Source: Myxococcales bacterium UBA1660 (GTDB lineage Bacteria > Myxococcota_A > Polyangia > Polyangiales > Houyiibacteriaceae). Taken from it: DNA of 64,000 nucleotides. The position numbers and the translations under genes were made by a program. The stretch lies in contig DCLA01000010.1 in the NCBI GenBank assembly GCA_002320815.1, positions 67,619 through 131,618 of the forward strand. Reading direction: 5' to 3'. Position 1 is the stretch's first letter. The number at the start of each line of letters is the position of its first letter. The notes under the pieces were generated by a model. The model saw only the letters and a list, made by a program, of their open reading frames with translations, was not told where the DNA came from and made no database searches. This document shows positions 17,366-25,756 of the stretch, piece after piece.

Positions 17366-17426
17366 GCCGAGACCGCCGCGCTTTGGCTCGCGGGGGACCT
17401 TTCGCCTGCTGCGGCCCCCGGGCTCG

Positions 17427-19013
17427 TCACCCCTCGCCGGCGCGGATGGGCTTGGTCTCGTGGAAGACCCAGTCGTCGTTCTCGCCGACCGCGCGCTCGA
17501 GCTCCCAGTCGTTGCGGAAGAGGGCCACGATGCCGCCGTCGACGTCGGTGACCGCCAGGGGGATCCGGCGGGCCTCGACCTCTTCGGTGGTGGTGGGGCC
17601 CTCGACCCAGCGGGCGTACTCGAAGGGCAGCTTGTCGAAGGTGATCTTCGCGCCGTACTCGTGCTGCAGGCGGAAGATGAGCACCTCGAACTGGAGCTGA
17701 CCGACGACGCCACAGATGGGGTCCTTCTCGCGACCGGTCTCGGTGAAGAGCTGAACGGTGCCTTCCTCGGCGAGCTGATGGATGCCCTTCTGGAGCTGCT
17801 TCCGCTTCAGCGGGTCCAGGAGCTGCAGCCGGCCGAAGTGCTCCGGCGAGAAGCGGGGCACCGCCTCGAGGAGCAGGCCGGCCTCGGAGCTGAGGGTGTC
17901 CCCGATGCGGAAGAGGCCGGGGTCGTAGAGCCCGAGGATGTCGCCCGCGTAGGCCTCCATCACGGTCTCGCGCTCCTGGGCGAAGAACTGCTCCGCGCGG
18001 TTGAGGCGGATCTCCTTGCCCAGCCGGTAGTGGTTCACCTTCATGCCGCCTTCGAAGCGGCCGCTGCAGACGCGGGCGAAGGCGATGCGGTCCCGGTGCG
18101 AGGGGTCCATGTTCGCCTGGACCTTGAAGACGAACGCGGTGAAGCGGTCGTCGTCCGGCGCCAGGGTCTCCCCCTCGGCGTCCCGGGGCTGCGGCGGCGG
18201 GCAGAGCTTGCCGAAGCTGTGCAGGAAGGCCTCGATGCCGAAGTTGGTGAGCGCGCTGCCGAAGAAGACCGGCGTGAGCTCGCCCTTCAGGAAGCGCTCG
18301 CGGTCCCACTCCTCGCCGGCTCCGTCGAGGAGCTCGACGTGACCCTGCAGCTCCTCGGCGGCTTCGGCGCCCAGCATCTCCGCGAGCTTCGGGTCGTCGA
18401 TGTCCACCTCGGTGGCCTTCACCTTGGTGGAGCCGCCCTTCTCCTTCTGGAAGCGCAGGAAGCGCCGGTTCCGGCGGTCGTAGACGCCCTGGAAGAGGTC
18501 GCCCGAACCCACCGGCCAGGTGAAGGGGAAGCTCTCGATGCCCAGCACGTCCTCGACCTGCGAGGTGAGGTCGAAGGGATCGCGGGCGGGGCGGTCGAGC
18601 TTGTTGATGAAGGTGACGATGGGGATGCCGCGCATCCGACAGACGTGGAAGAGCTTCCGCGTCTGGGGCTCGACGCCCTTGGCGGCGTCCAGGATCATGA
18701 TCGCGCAGTCCGCGGCGGTCAGCGTCCGGTAGGTGTCCTCGGAGAAGTCGTTGTGACCCGGGGTGTCCAGGAGGTTCCACCGCAGGTCGTCGTACTCGAA
18801 CTGGAGCACCGACGACGTGACCGAGATGCCGCGCTGCTTCTCCAGCGCCATCCAGTCGCTGGTGGCCGCTCGCTTGGCCTTGCGGCTCTTCACCGAGCCG
18901 GCCATGTGGATGGCGCCTCCGTAGAGCAGCAGCTTCTCCGTCAGCGTGGTCTTACCCGCGTCCGGATGGCTGATGATCGCGAAGGTGCGCCGCTTTTCGA
19001 ATTCGCGCGCCAT
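17427..19013 (-). CDS. prfC: Peptide chain release factor 3 (RF3)
   Basis: Translational GTPase that ejects RF1/RF2 from the ribosome after termination. The 528-aa protein (E. coli RF3 is 529) has G1 SHPDAGKTTLTE, G3 DTPGHNDFSED and G4 FINKLDR, followed by domain II/III sequence typical of RF3 (QFEVLIFRLQHEYGA). ATG 19013 gives the family N-terminus MAREFEKRRTFAIISHPD; the frame is open further upstream but without similarity. The TerB-like gene lies 45 bp upstream on the same strand. Confidence 0.96.
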   Translation of the reverse strand: MAREFEKRRTFAIISHPDAGKTTLTEKLLLYGGAIHMAGSVKSRKAKRAATSDWMALEKQRGISVTSSVLQFEYDDLRWNLLDTPGHNDFSEDTYRTLTAADCAIMILDAAKGVEPQTRKLFHVCRMRGIPIVTFINKLDRPARDPFDLTSQVEDVLGIESFPFTWPVGSGDLFQGVYDRRNRRFLRFQKEKGGSTKVKATEVDIDDPKLAEMLGAEAAEELQGHVELLDGAGEEWDRERFLKGELTPVFFGSALTNFGIEAFLHSFGKLCPPPQPRDAEGETLAPDDDRFTAFVFKVQANMDPSHRDRIAFARVCSGRFEGGMKVNHYRLGKEIRLNRAEQFFAQERETVMEAYAGDILGLYDPGLFRIGDTLSSEAGLLLEAVPRFSPEHFGRLQLLDPLKRKQLQKGIHQLAEEGTVQLFTETGREKDPICGVVGQLQFEVLIFRLQHEYGAKITFDKLPFEYARWVEGPTTTEEVEARRIPLAVTDVDGGIVALFRNDWELERAVGENDDWVFHETKPIRAGEG

Positions 19014-19058
19014 GAGCGCGCGGGCATAGCAAGGACCGCCGCCGGCGGCCAACCGCGG

Positions 19059-19529
19059 CTACTTCGCGCCGGGCGGGATCGGCGGCGGGACGATGAGCTC
19101 GGTGAAGCTCTCGCGCTTGCGGCGCAGGCGCTCCTCGGGCTCGATGACCTCGATCTCCAGGACGAGATCCTCGTACTCGCTCGCGTCCATCTCCAGCGCC
19201 TCGGCCAGGGCGCGCAGGAACTGGTCTTCGCGCAGATCCATCTCGCCGTCGGCGTCGACCATCTTCGAGACCAGCTCGAGGAGCCGACGCTTCTTCATCG
19301 GCGGGTCGGCGAGGAAGTCCCGGGCGGCCACGTCGAGGTCGAACTTGGTCACGTCGAACTCGCGGATGTGCCGGTCGACGTGCTCGGGGAGCTGGTCCGG
19401 GGTGGTCAGCAGCAGGTCCGCCAGCACGCGCCGCGCCTCTTCGTCTTCGGCGCCCATGATGGTGCCGTCGGCGTAGATCGCCGCGCAGAAGAGCTCGGTG
19501 ATCACGTGGATGCGTTCGCGAACCTTCAT
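19059..19529 (-). CDS. TerB-family protein
   Basis: All-helical 156-aa protein resembling the TerB (tellurite resistance B-like, COG3793) fold. VITELFCAAIYADGTIMGAE and MVDADGEMDLREDQFL are the two characteristic acidic turns that may bind a divalent metal. TerB-like domains occur in stress-response and phage-resistance gene sets, but no other ter genes are present here. The Pro-rich end (IVPPPIPPG) is probably flexible. It may be co-transcribed with prfC. Confidence 0.75.
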   Translation of the reverse strand: MKVRERIHVITELFCAAIYADGTIMGAEDEEARRVLADLLLTTPDQLPEHVDRHIREFDVTKFDLDVAARDFLADPPMKKRRLLELVSKMVDADGEMDLREDQFLRALAEALEMDASEYEDLVLEIEVIEPEERLRRKRESFTELIVPPPIPPGAK

Positions 19530-19596
19530 CGCTGGTGTGATGCCATGGCTAACACTCGGGGCAAGTCACGAACTGGGGTCATTGGGGATGATTTTC

Positions 19597-19602
19597 TAGG
19601 AT
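19597..19602 (+). promoter_or_regulatory. Putative -10 (TAGGAT) for the EEP gene
   Basis: TAGGAT lies 7 nt before ATG 19610 within the 80-bp divergent spacer. No good -35 or Shine-Dalgarno sequence is visible. Confidence 0.45.
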
Positions 19603-19609
19603 CGTTCCC

Positions 19610-20551
19610 ATGAGCGAGCTCCGGGTCCTCACCTACAACGTCAAGTTCCTCCCCGGTCACGTGAAGTTGGGGGTGCCACCGAAGGGGCAGCCCTGGGGCT
19701 TCTGGGAGACCGGGGACCAGGCCACCGGCGACGAGGTGCGCGCCCGGGCCATCCTCGCCGCGGTGCTCACCGGCGGCTGGGACGTGATCTGCCTGCAAGA
19801 GGTCTTCGAGGAGAGCTTACGCTGCCTGCTGGCGGATGGACTCCGGGCCGCGGGCTACCACCTGGTCGAGAAGGCCAGCGACCACGACCTCCTGCAGGAA
19901 GACAGCGGCCTCTTCGTGGCCAGCCGGCTCCCGGTGATCTTCCACCGGTTCGCGGAGTACGCGGCGAAGGAAGGGTCCGATGCCCTGGCCGACAAGGGGG
20001 TCCTCGGCCTGTGCCTGGAGACGCCCCGGGCGTGGCGCGCCGAGCCCCATCAGCTCTACCTCTTCGCCACCCACCTGCAGGCGGTCGGCGACGAGACCCG
20101 CCGCAAGCAGCTCCGGCAGCTCCAGCGCTTCATCCGCGCGATGCTCGATCCGGTCCGCGCCAAGGGCGTCTCCGCGCTGCTGGTGGGCGACATGAACGTT
20201 CGCGCCGAGGAGATCTGTTCCGGCTGCCGGGGGCTCACCACCACCGGCGAGTACCGGGCGATGATGTCCATCCTGGACCAACCGCGGGATCTCTTCCGTG
20301 AACACCTGGCCCAGGACCCGGGCCACACCTGGGACGGCGAGGGGAACGCGCGGATGATCCGACCCAACGACCGGCGCAGCATGCGCATCGACTACGCCTT
20401 CGCGTTCGACTTCGTGCCCGAGCACGATCTGCACGCCGAGGTCTCGGAGCTGCGCACGCTGCGCTGCACGGCGGCGTCGGTGGAGGCGTTCCGGGCGGGC
20501 CCCATCTGCCTCTCCGACCACTACGGCGTGTCGGTGACCCTCACGCCCTGA
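19610..20551 (+). CDS. Endonuclease/exonuclease/phosphatase (EEP) family hydrolase
   Basis: Mg-dependent phosphodiesterase of the EEP fold, 313 aa. The family residues appear in order: LTYNVKFLP (Asn), CLQEVFEES (catalytic Glu), FATHLQA (His), LLVGDMNVRAEE (Asp/Asn), IDYAFAF (Asp) and LSDHYGVSVTL (terminal Asp-His). The motif set and the absence of a nuclease N-terminus fit sphingomyelinase C-like or phosphatase members as well as nucleases, so the substrate is open. No signal peptide is seen, which argues for a cytosolic enzyme. Confidence 0.82.
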   Translation: MSELRVLTYNVKFLPGHVKLGVPPKGQPWGFWETGDQATGDEVRARAILAAVLTGGWDVICLQEVFEESLRCLLADGLRAAGYHLVEKASDHDLLQEDSGLFVASRLPVIFHRFAEYAAKEGSDALADKGVLGLCLETPRAWRAEPHQLYLFATHLQAVGDETRRKQLRQLQRFIRAMLDPVRAKGVSALLVGDMNVRAEEICSGCRGLTTTGEYRAMMSILDQPRDLFREHLAQDPGHTWDGEGNARMIRPNDRRSMRIDYAFAFDFVPEHDLHAEVSELRTLRCTAASVEAFRAGPICLSDHYGVSVTLTP

Positions 20552-20560
20552 GGGCGGCGC

Positions 20561-21517
20561 TCAGATCAGCAGGAGGCCGAAGCCGGCGAGGGCGGTGGCC
20601 AGAGGGATCGACAGGTTGTCGTCCACCCGGAAGCTGAAGAGCTCGGCCAGGGTGCCGGTGAGCGCGGCCCCGGCGGCGACCATCGCCAGTCGCCACCCGA
20701 GCACCAGGCCGGGGTGGAGCACCGTGAGGACCGCGGCGACGGCGAGGGTCCCCACCAGGAAGAAGGCGGCGCTGCCCTCGAAGGTGCGTCCGTTGACCAG
20801 CTTGTGCTTGCCGAAGCGCCGACCGACCAGCGCGGCGGCGGGGTCGGCGAAGCCGAGCACCGCGACGCCCATGGCGCCCAGCTCGGGGCGGCCGGTGAGG
20901 GCGAGCAAGAAGAGCGCGCTGACGAACCAGGTGCCGGAGTTGACCCGGTGGTTCTCGTAGGGGTGAGCCACCGGTCCGAAGAGCCTCATGATCTTCGCGT
21001 TCCAGCTCACGCTGAAGCGGCGGGAGATCTCCAGGAACCACACCGAGGCCAGGGCGCAGCTCGCCGGCCACATGATGTATTCGTAGGGGACCAGCTCGAT
21101 GACCGCGATGACCACGATCGAGTTGAGCACGTGGAAGAGGTTCCGGACGTAGTTGGTGGGCCGGAGGCTCGGGACGTGGACGGCCTTCTCCCGCATCGCC
21201 TGGACCAGGTCCTCGTAGGCCGGCTGGAGGTTCTGACGCACCTCGACCCACTCCTCGGCCGCGGCCGGCTCGGGGAGGTTCGGGAGCTGGGCCCGCAGGA
21301 GGGCCACGAAGGCCTGGAGCCGCTCCAGGAGCGTGCTGCCGTCGGTCTCCGGGGCAAAGCGCTCGGCGAGCGCCGCCAGGCCCTCGGCGACCCGCTCGAG
21401 CTGGGCGCGCACCTGGGCGGCCTTCTCGGCGCGCCAGCGCGCGGGATCCAGGGTCCGCAGCGCTTCGTGGAGGTCCACCAAGAGCGGACGCGAGGCCTGG
21501 GCGAGAGCGACCGTCAT
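20561..21517 (-). CDS. Polyprenol/phytol/diacylglycerol kinase-like membrane protein (SEC59/VTE5/DGK1 family)
   Basis: Integral membrane protein of 318 aa. The C-terminal 200 residues carry the CTP-dependent lipid-kinase signature: VLGFADPAAALVGRRFGKHK, GRTFEGSAAFFLVG and ELFSFRVDDNLSIPL, set among about six TM helices. Such enzymes phosphorylate dolichol, phytol or diacylglycerol. The N-terminal 110 residues form a soluble helical extension (RAEKAAQVRAQLERVAEGL) that is not part of the kinase family. It is convergent with the EEP gene, 9 bp between stops. Which lipid it uses cannot be read from sequence. Confidence 0.75.
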   Translation of the reverse strand: MTVALAQASRPLLVDLHEALRTLDPARWRAEKAAQVRAQLERVAEGLAALAERFAPETDGSTLLERLQAFVALLRAQLPNLPEPAAAEEWVEVRQNLQPAYEDLVQAMREKAVHVPSLRPTNYVRNLFHVLNSIVVIAVIELVPYEYIMWPASCALASVWFLEISRRFSVSWNAKIMRLFGPVAHPYENHRVNSGTWFVSALFLLALTGRPELGAMGVAVLGFADPAAALVGRRFGKHKLVNGRTFEGSAAFFLVGTLAVAAVLTVLHPGLVLGWRLAMVAAGAALTGTLAELFSFRVDDNLSIPLATALAGFGLLLI

Positions 21518-21617
21518 CGGAGGGCGATGATGACACGAAACCCCCCAGCCACCCAGCCGACCCTGTGCTGGCTCACGCCGCGCCGATCCATGGGTGCCAC
21601 CGGCGGCGGCCGGGCTC

Positions 21618-21623
21618 TAGCAT
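21618..21623 (+). promoter_or_regulatory. Putative -10 (TAGCAT) for pip
   Basis: TAGCAT ends 6 nt before ATG 21630, and the spacer CGCCCC has no ribosome binding site. Confidence 0.45.
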
Positions 21624-21629
21624 CGCCCC

Positions 21630-22577
21630 ATGGCCATGCCCTCCGCTCTCTATCCCGCCCTGGAGCCCTACGACCGCGGGTCCCTCGAGGTCGGCGACGG
21701 TCACACGCTCTACTACGAGCAGTCGGGCAACCCCCAGGGCAAGCCCGCGGTCTTCGTCCACGGCGGGCCCGGCGGCGGCACCGATCCCTCCCAGCGACGC
21801 TTCTGGGACCCGCGGACCTACCGCATCGTGCTCTTCGACCAGCGGGGCTGCGGCCGGAGCATGCCCCACGCGAGCCTGGAGGCGAACACGACGCCGCACC
21901 TCATCGCCGACATGGAGAGGCTCCGGGAGCACCTGGGGATCGAGCGTTGGCAGCTCTTCGGCGGGAGCTGGGGGAGCACCCTGGCGCTCGCCTACGCCGA
22001 GGCCCACCCGGAGCGGGTCACGGAGATCATCCTTCGGGGCATCTTCCTGGTCCGCCGCGAGGAGGTCCAGTGGTACTACCAGGAGGGCGCCAGCCGCTTC
22101 TTCCCCGACGCCTGGGAGTCCTTCTTGGCGCCCATCCCCGAGGACGAACGCGACGACCTGGTCTCGGCCTACCACCGGCGCCTGACCAGCGACGACGAGA
22201 GCGTCCGCCTGGAGGCCGCGCGGGCTTGGAGCGTGTGGGAGGGCTCGACCAGCCGGCTGCGGGTGGACCCGGCCTTGGTCGCCCGCACCGCCCAGCCCCA
22301 CTTCGCCGAGGCGTTCGCCCGGATCGAGTGCCACTACTTCGTGAACGGCGGGTTCATGGAGGACGGCCAGCTCCTGCGTGACGTGCATCGGCTCCGGGCA
22401 ATCCCCGGGGTCATCGTCCAGGGGCGCTACGACGTGATCTGTCCGCCGAAGAGCGCCTGGGAGCTCCATCGAGCCTGGCCCGAGGCCGAGCTGAATTTCG
22501 TGCCCGATGCCGGCCACTCGGCCCTCGAAGAGGGCACGGCGGCTCGGTTGGTCGCGGCCACCGACCGCTTCCGCTGA
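21630..22577 (+). CDS. pip: Proline iminopeptidase (S33)
   Basis: Cytosolic alpha/beta-hydrolase peptidase that removes N-terminal proline. The 315-aa protein has the oxyanion motif VHGGPGGG, the elbow FGGSWGSTLA with nucleophile Ser113, Asp268 in GRYDVICPP and His296 in DAGHSALEEG. DQRGCGRS and the GGFMEDGQLLRD region are typical of bacterial Pip. Length is as expected (about 310-320). The gene is convergent with the thioesterase gene, 12 bp between stops. Confidence 0.95.
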   Translation: MAMPSALYPALEPYDRGSLEVGDGHTLYYEQSGNPQGKPAVFVHGGPGGGTDPSQRRFWDPRTYRIVLFDQRGCGRSMPHASLEANTTPHLIADMERLREHLGIERWQLFGGSWGSTLALAYAEAHPERVTEIILRGIFLVRREEVQWYYQEGASRFFPDAWESFLAPIPEDERDDLVSAYHRRLTSDDESVRLEAARAWSVWEGSTSRLRVDPALVARTAQPHFAEAFARIECHYFVNGGFMEDGQLLRDVHRLRAIPGVIVQGRYDVICPPKSAWELHRAWPEAELNFVPDAGHSALEEGTAARLVAATDRFR

Positions 22578-22589
22578 CGCTCGGGGCGC

Positions 22590-23006
22590 TCAGGCGCCGA
22601 CGAGCGGCTCGACCACGCGCCGGAAGCGCTCGCTCCACGAGCAGGGCGTGTTGGTCTTCGGGTCCAGCCGGACCAGCCGGGTGGTCGAGGTCGCGTGGAG
22701 CACGTCGCCGTGGCGACCCTTGACCCGCGCGTCCAGGATGAGGCTCGAGGTGCCCAGTTTGGGTAGCCGGAGCTCGACCGTGAGCTCTCCCTCGCCGCGG
22801 ACCGGCGCCAGGTACTCGATGGTGTGGGCGGCGACGACGTGGAACTTGTCGGGGTTCACGTCGAGGTCGTCTTCCCAGCGGAACCCGAGGGTCTGCAGGA
22901 GCTCGCCCCGCGCCCGCTCGATGAAGAGCAGGTAGCGCACGTTGTGGAGGATGTTCAGGGCGTCCAGGTCATCGAAATAGACCCGCTGGATCGAACGAAA
23001 CGGCAT
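22590..23006 (-). CDS. Acyl-CoA thioesterase (4HBT hotdog family)
   Basis: Hotdog-fold thioesterase of about 138 aa. RVYFDDLDALNILHNVRYLLFIERAR matches the 4-hydroxybenzoyl-CoA thioesterase/YbgC pattern with catalytic Asp in DDLDALN. TSSLILDARV and GDVLHATSTTRLVRLD are the following strands. ATG 23006 (MPFRSIQRVYF) gives the usual N-terminus; ATG 23015 and GTG 23048 are also in frame, and none has a good Shine-Dalgarno sequence. The acyl substrate is unknown. Confidence 0.8.
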   Translation of the reverse strand: MPFRSIQRVYFDDLDALNILHNVRYLLFIERARGELLQTLGFRWEDDLDVNPDKFHVVAAHTIEYLAPVRGEGELTVELRLPKLGTSSLILDARVKGRHGDVLHATSTTRLVRLDPKTNTPCSWSERFRRVVEPLVGA

Positions 23007-23075
23007 CGGAACCATGACCCGCGGAGCATGGTCCAGGGTCCGCCTCACCGCACCCCGAAGGGCTTCGCGCGTCCT

Positions 23076-23738
23076 CTATCCGCCCATCATCGCGCGCCGG
23101 TAGCTGGGGGCCTCGTCGGCCGGGTCGCCGCACTGGATGGCGCGCTCGGCGTACCAGGCGTGCAGCCCACCGTCGGCGGCCGACTGCTCGCCGAGCCGGT
23201 CCATCAAGGGATGGGCCGGGGCTCCTTCGCGCCGGGTTCCCTCGTAGAAGCGCAGGGCCGTCTCGGCTCCGGCGACCTGGACCCGGGCCGAGCCCGCGTC
23301 CGCGTCGGGGTCCTCGAGGAGCTCGGCGGCCATCCCCAGCGCGTAGCCCTGGGTCACCCGCGGATCGAGGGGGCCCCCGCCTTCGGTCTCGGCGAGCTCC
23401 TCGAGGAAGCCGCAGCGCTCGACGGCGACGTCGGGCGCCGCGCGCAGCCACTGGTCCAGGGCGTCGGGGGCAGAGCGCCCGGTGTCGTTACCCGCGATCG
23501 GCGCGGCCGGCGCGGTCTCCAGGCGTCGCACGTAGGCCACGATGGTCTCCCGCTGGCTCGTGCTCCGCGGTCGGCTCGGTTCCTCCAGCGCAGCGGCCAG
23601 CGAGGGCAGGGCGGCCTCCCTGCTGGGAGCCGTCGCCGGCTCGACCGTTGGTGCGACCGTCGTCTCGCGGGCGCCGGGCGCACCTCCGCATCCACCCAGC
23701 GCGAGCAGCGCGCCGGCGATTCCCATCCATTTCTCCAT
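23076..23738 (-). CDS. Predicted lipoprotein, unknown function
   Basis: Unrecognised 220-aa lipoprotein with signal MEKWMGIAGALLALGGC (lipobox LGGC). An Ala/Pro/Thr-rich linker (about 18-60) is followed by a helical domain with two cysteines (AVERCGFLEE and RAIQCGDPAD). Unlike most leaders here, ATG 23738 has a strong GGAGGT sequence 7-12 nt upstream. It ends 69 bp before the thioesterase start on the same strand. Confidence 0.65.
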   Translation of the reverse strand: MEKWMGIAGALLALGGCGGAPGARETTVAPTVEPATAPSREAALPSLAAALEEPSRPRSTSQRETIVAYVRRLETAPAAPIAGNDTGRSAPDALDQWLRAAPDVAVERCGFLEELAETEGGGPLDPRVTQGYALGMAAELLEDPDADAGSARVQVAGAETALRFYEGTRREGAPAHPLMDRLGEQSAADGGLHAWYAERAIQCGDPADEAPSYRRAMMGG

Positions 23739-23860
23739 CGGGACCTCCGGCGCCTTGGAGGCCCGACGCCGTCCGCAATTGGGTCCATCTCCGATGAAAT
23801 GCGCGACCGTCGCCCTGCAGCTTTCGTGAACCTCGGCGCCGCCTGCGGCATCCTGCCCTC

Positions 23861-24076
23861 GTGGACCAGACGGGGGAGAGCTTTCTACGTACCGGTACCG
23901 GCGTTCGGGTGAAGCCCGACTGCCCGCACACCCTGCCGTCCTATGCGCGCACCAACCGCGGCGTCGTGGTGGGGCACACCGAGGACGGCCTGGTCATGGT
24001 GAAGTTCGGCGAAGACTGGGAGTTCCCCATCCCCGAGGAGTTCCTCGAGCGCTGGGTCCCGCCCGAAGACGCCTGA
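23861..24076 (+). CDS. Small SH3-like conserved hypothetical protein
   Basis: A 71-aa protein I cannot assign. The central part GTGVRVKPDCPHTLPSYARTNRGVVVGHTEDGLVMVKFGEDWEFPIPEEFLERW looks like a small SH3-like barrel: a barrel that starts VRV, then RGVVVGH, LVMVKF and ending in FPIPEEFLE. The start is GTG 23861. It precedes the DUF3556 gene by 24 bp, but TACACT before ATG 24101 suggests that gene has its own promoter. Confidence 0.6.
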   Translation: MDQTGESFLRTGTGVRVKPDCPHTLPSYARTNRGVVVGHTEDGLVMVKFGEDWEFPIPEEFLERWVPPEDA

Positions 24077-24088
24077 CCCGAGTCCGTC

Positions 24089-24094
24089 TACACT
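24089..24094 (+). promoter_or_regulatory. Putative -10 (TACACT) for the DUF3556 operon
   Basis: TACACT ends 6 nt before ATG 24101; the intervening GGCCCA carries no Shine-Dalgarno sequence. Confidence 0.45.
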
Positions 24095-24100
24095 GGCCCA

Positions 24101-25756
24101 ATGGGCCTGCTCGATCCGACGCCGACGCCGTACGAGCCGCTGGACTGGGTCCGGCAGCCCCTCGACGAGCGCGGCCGGCAGGTCTGCGAGGCCTGGGGCG
24201 TCCAGGGCTATGGCACCCCGCCGGCCGTCTACCTCGTCTACGCCCTCAAGGTGGTCTTCTACGTCGGCGTATGGGCGCTCTCCTGCGGAGCCCAGGGGCC
24301 CCTCGGCGGCGCGTGGCTGCACCCGGTGGCGTTCCAGAAGGCAATCGTCTGGAGCATGCTCTTCGAGGTCCTCGGCCTCGGGTGCGGCTCGGGTCCGCTG
24401 ACCGGGCGCTACTTCCCGCCGGTCGGCGGCTTCCTCTACTTCCTCCGGCCCGGCACCACCAAGCTGCCGCTCTTCCCTCGGGTCCCCGTCCTCGGCGGGC
24501 GCACCCGCTCGTGGCTCGACGTCGGGCTCTACGCCGCCCTCCTCGGCGTGGGTTTCTGGGCGCTGGTCACGCCCACCCCGACCGTCGTCCACTACGCGCT
24601 CCTCGCCGGGCTCCTGCCGGCGCTGGGGGTCCTCGACAAGACCCTCTTCCTGGCCGCTCGCGGGGAGCACTACTGGGTCACCCTCGTGGTCTTCGCGGTG
24701 GCGCTCCCCGCGGGCGGCGAGGGCTGGATCGCCGGCGCCATGGCGGTGCAGCTCGCCCTCTGGTTCTGGGCCGGCTTCTCCAAGCTGAACCACCACTTCC
24801 CCGCGGTGGTGGGGGTGATGACCAGCAACGGGCCCCTGACCCGCTTCGGCTTCCTGCGTCGCGCGATGTACCGCGCCTATCCGCGCGACATGCGCCCCTC
24901 GGCCTTGGCGACGGCCCTCGGGCACGGCGGCACCCTGCTGGAGATGGCGGTCCCCGTCGCCTTCCTGCTCACGCCCCTGGGCCAGGAGCCGGTGGTCGCC
25001 CTGGCGCTGATGGTCGGCCTCCACGTGTACATCACCAGCAACGTCCCCATGGGCGTGCCCATCGAGTGGAACTTCATGGTGGTCTACGGCGGCTTCGCCC
25101 TCTTCGGCGCCCACCCCGACGTGTCGCTCCTGGACCTCGGGCACCCGCTCCTGGGCGCCTTCCTGGTGCTGATGACCGTGGGGCTCCCGCTCTTCGGGAA
25201 CCTCTTCCCGGAGCGCCTCAGCTTCCTGCTCTCCATGCGCTACTACGCCGGCAACTGGGCCTACTCGGTGTGGCTCTTCCGCGGCGAGAGCTACCGCAAG
25301 CTCGCGCGGCTCACGACCAGCGCGGGGTGGATCTACGATCAGCTCGACCGCTTCTACGATCGCCCCACCGCGGTGGGACTGGTGGGCAAGGTCCTGGGGT
25401 TCCGGCTGATGCACCTCCACGGCCGCGCCTTGCCGCTCCTGGTGCCCAAGGCGGTGGACGACCTGGCCGCCTACGAGTGGCTCGATGGCGAGCTCGTGGC
25501 TGGCCTCGCCCTGGGGTGGAACTTCGGGGATGGGCACCTCCACCACGAGCAGCTCCTCCAGTCCCTGCAGGCCCAGTGCGGCTTCGAGCCCGGCGAGCTC
25601 CGCTGCATCTTCGTGGAGTCCCAGCCCCTCTTCGGCTCGTCCCTGAGCTACCGCATCGCCGACGCCGCCACGGGCGAGCTGGAGCGCGGTGAGCTAGAAG
25701 TGGCCGAGCTGCGCACCCGCCAACCCTGGCTGGCCGCCGCCTCGCCCCCCTCGTGA
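24101..25756 (+). CDS. DUF3556-family transmembrane protein
   Basis: Polytopic membrane protein of 551 aa matching the mycobacterial DUF3556 pattern: a short soluble start (DWVRQPLDERGRQVCEAWG, then YGTPPAVYLVYALKVVFYV), about nine TM helices between 45 and 380, WAGFSKLNHHFP and NVPMGVPIEWNFM loops, and a soluble C-terminal 130 residues (GWNFGDGHLHHEQLL). The function of the family is not known. The next gene, an FAD oxidoreductase, overlaps its stop by 4 bp (GTGA), so both should act together, possibly on a membrane lipid. Confidence 0.75.
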   Translation: MGLLDPTPTPYEPLDWVRQPLDERGRQVCEAWGVQGYGTPPAVYLVYALKVVFYVGVWALSCGAQGPLGGAWLHPVAFQKAIVWSMLFEVLGLGCGSGPLTGRYFPPVGGFLYFLRPGTTKLPLFPRVPVLGGRTRSWLDVGLYAALLGVGFWALVTPTPTVVHYALLAGLLPALGVLDKTLFLAARGEHYWVTLVVFAVALPAGGEGWIAGAMAVQLALWFWAGFSKLNHHFPAVVGVMTSNGPLTRFGFLRRAMYRAYPRDMRPSALATALGHGGTLLEMAVPVAFLLTPLGQEPVVALALMVGLHVYITSNVPMGVPIEWNFMVVYGGFALFGAHPDVSLLDLGHPLLGAFLVLMTVGLPLFGNLFPERLSFLLSMRYYAGNWAYSVWLFRGESYRKLARLTTSAGWIYDQLDRFYDRPTAVGLVGKVLGFRLMHLHGRALPLLVPKAVDDLAAYEWLDGELVAGLALGWNFGDGHLHHEQLLQSLQAQCGFEPGELRCIFVESQPLFGSSLSYRIADAATGELERGELEVAELRTRQPWLAAASPPS

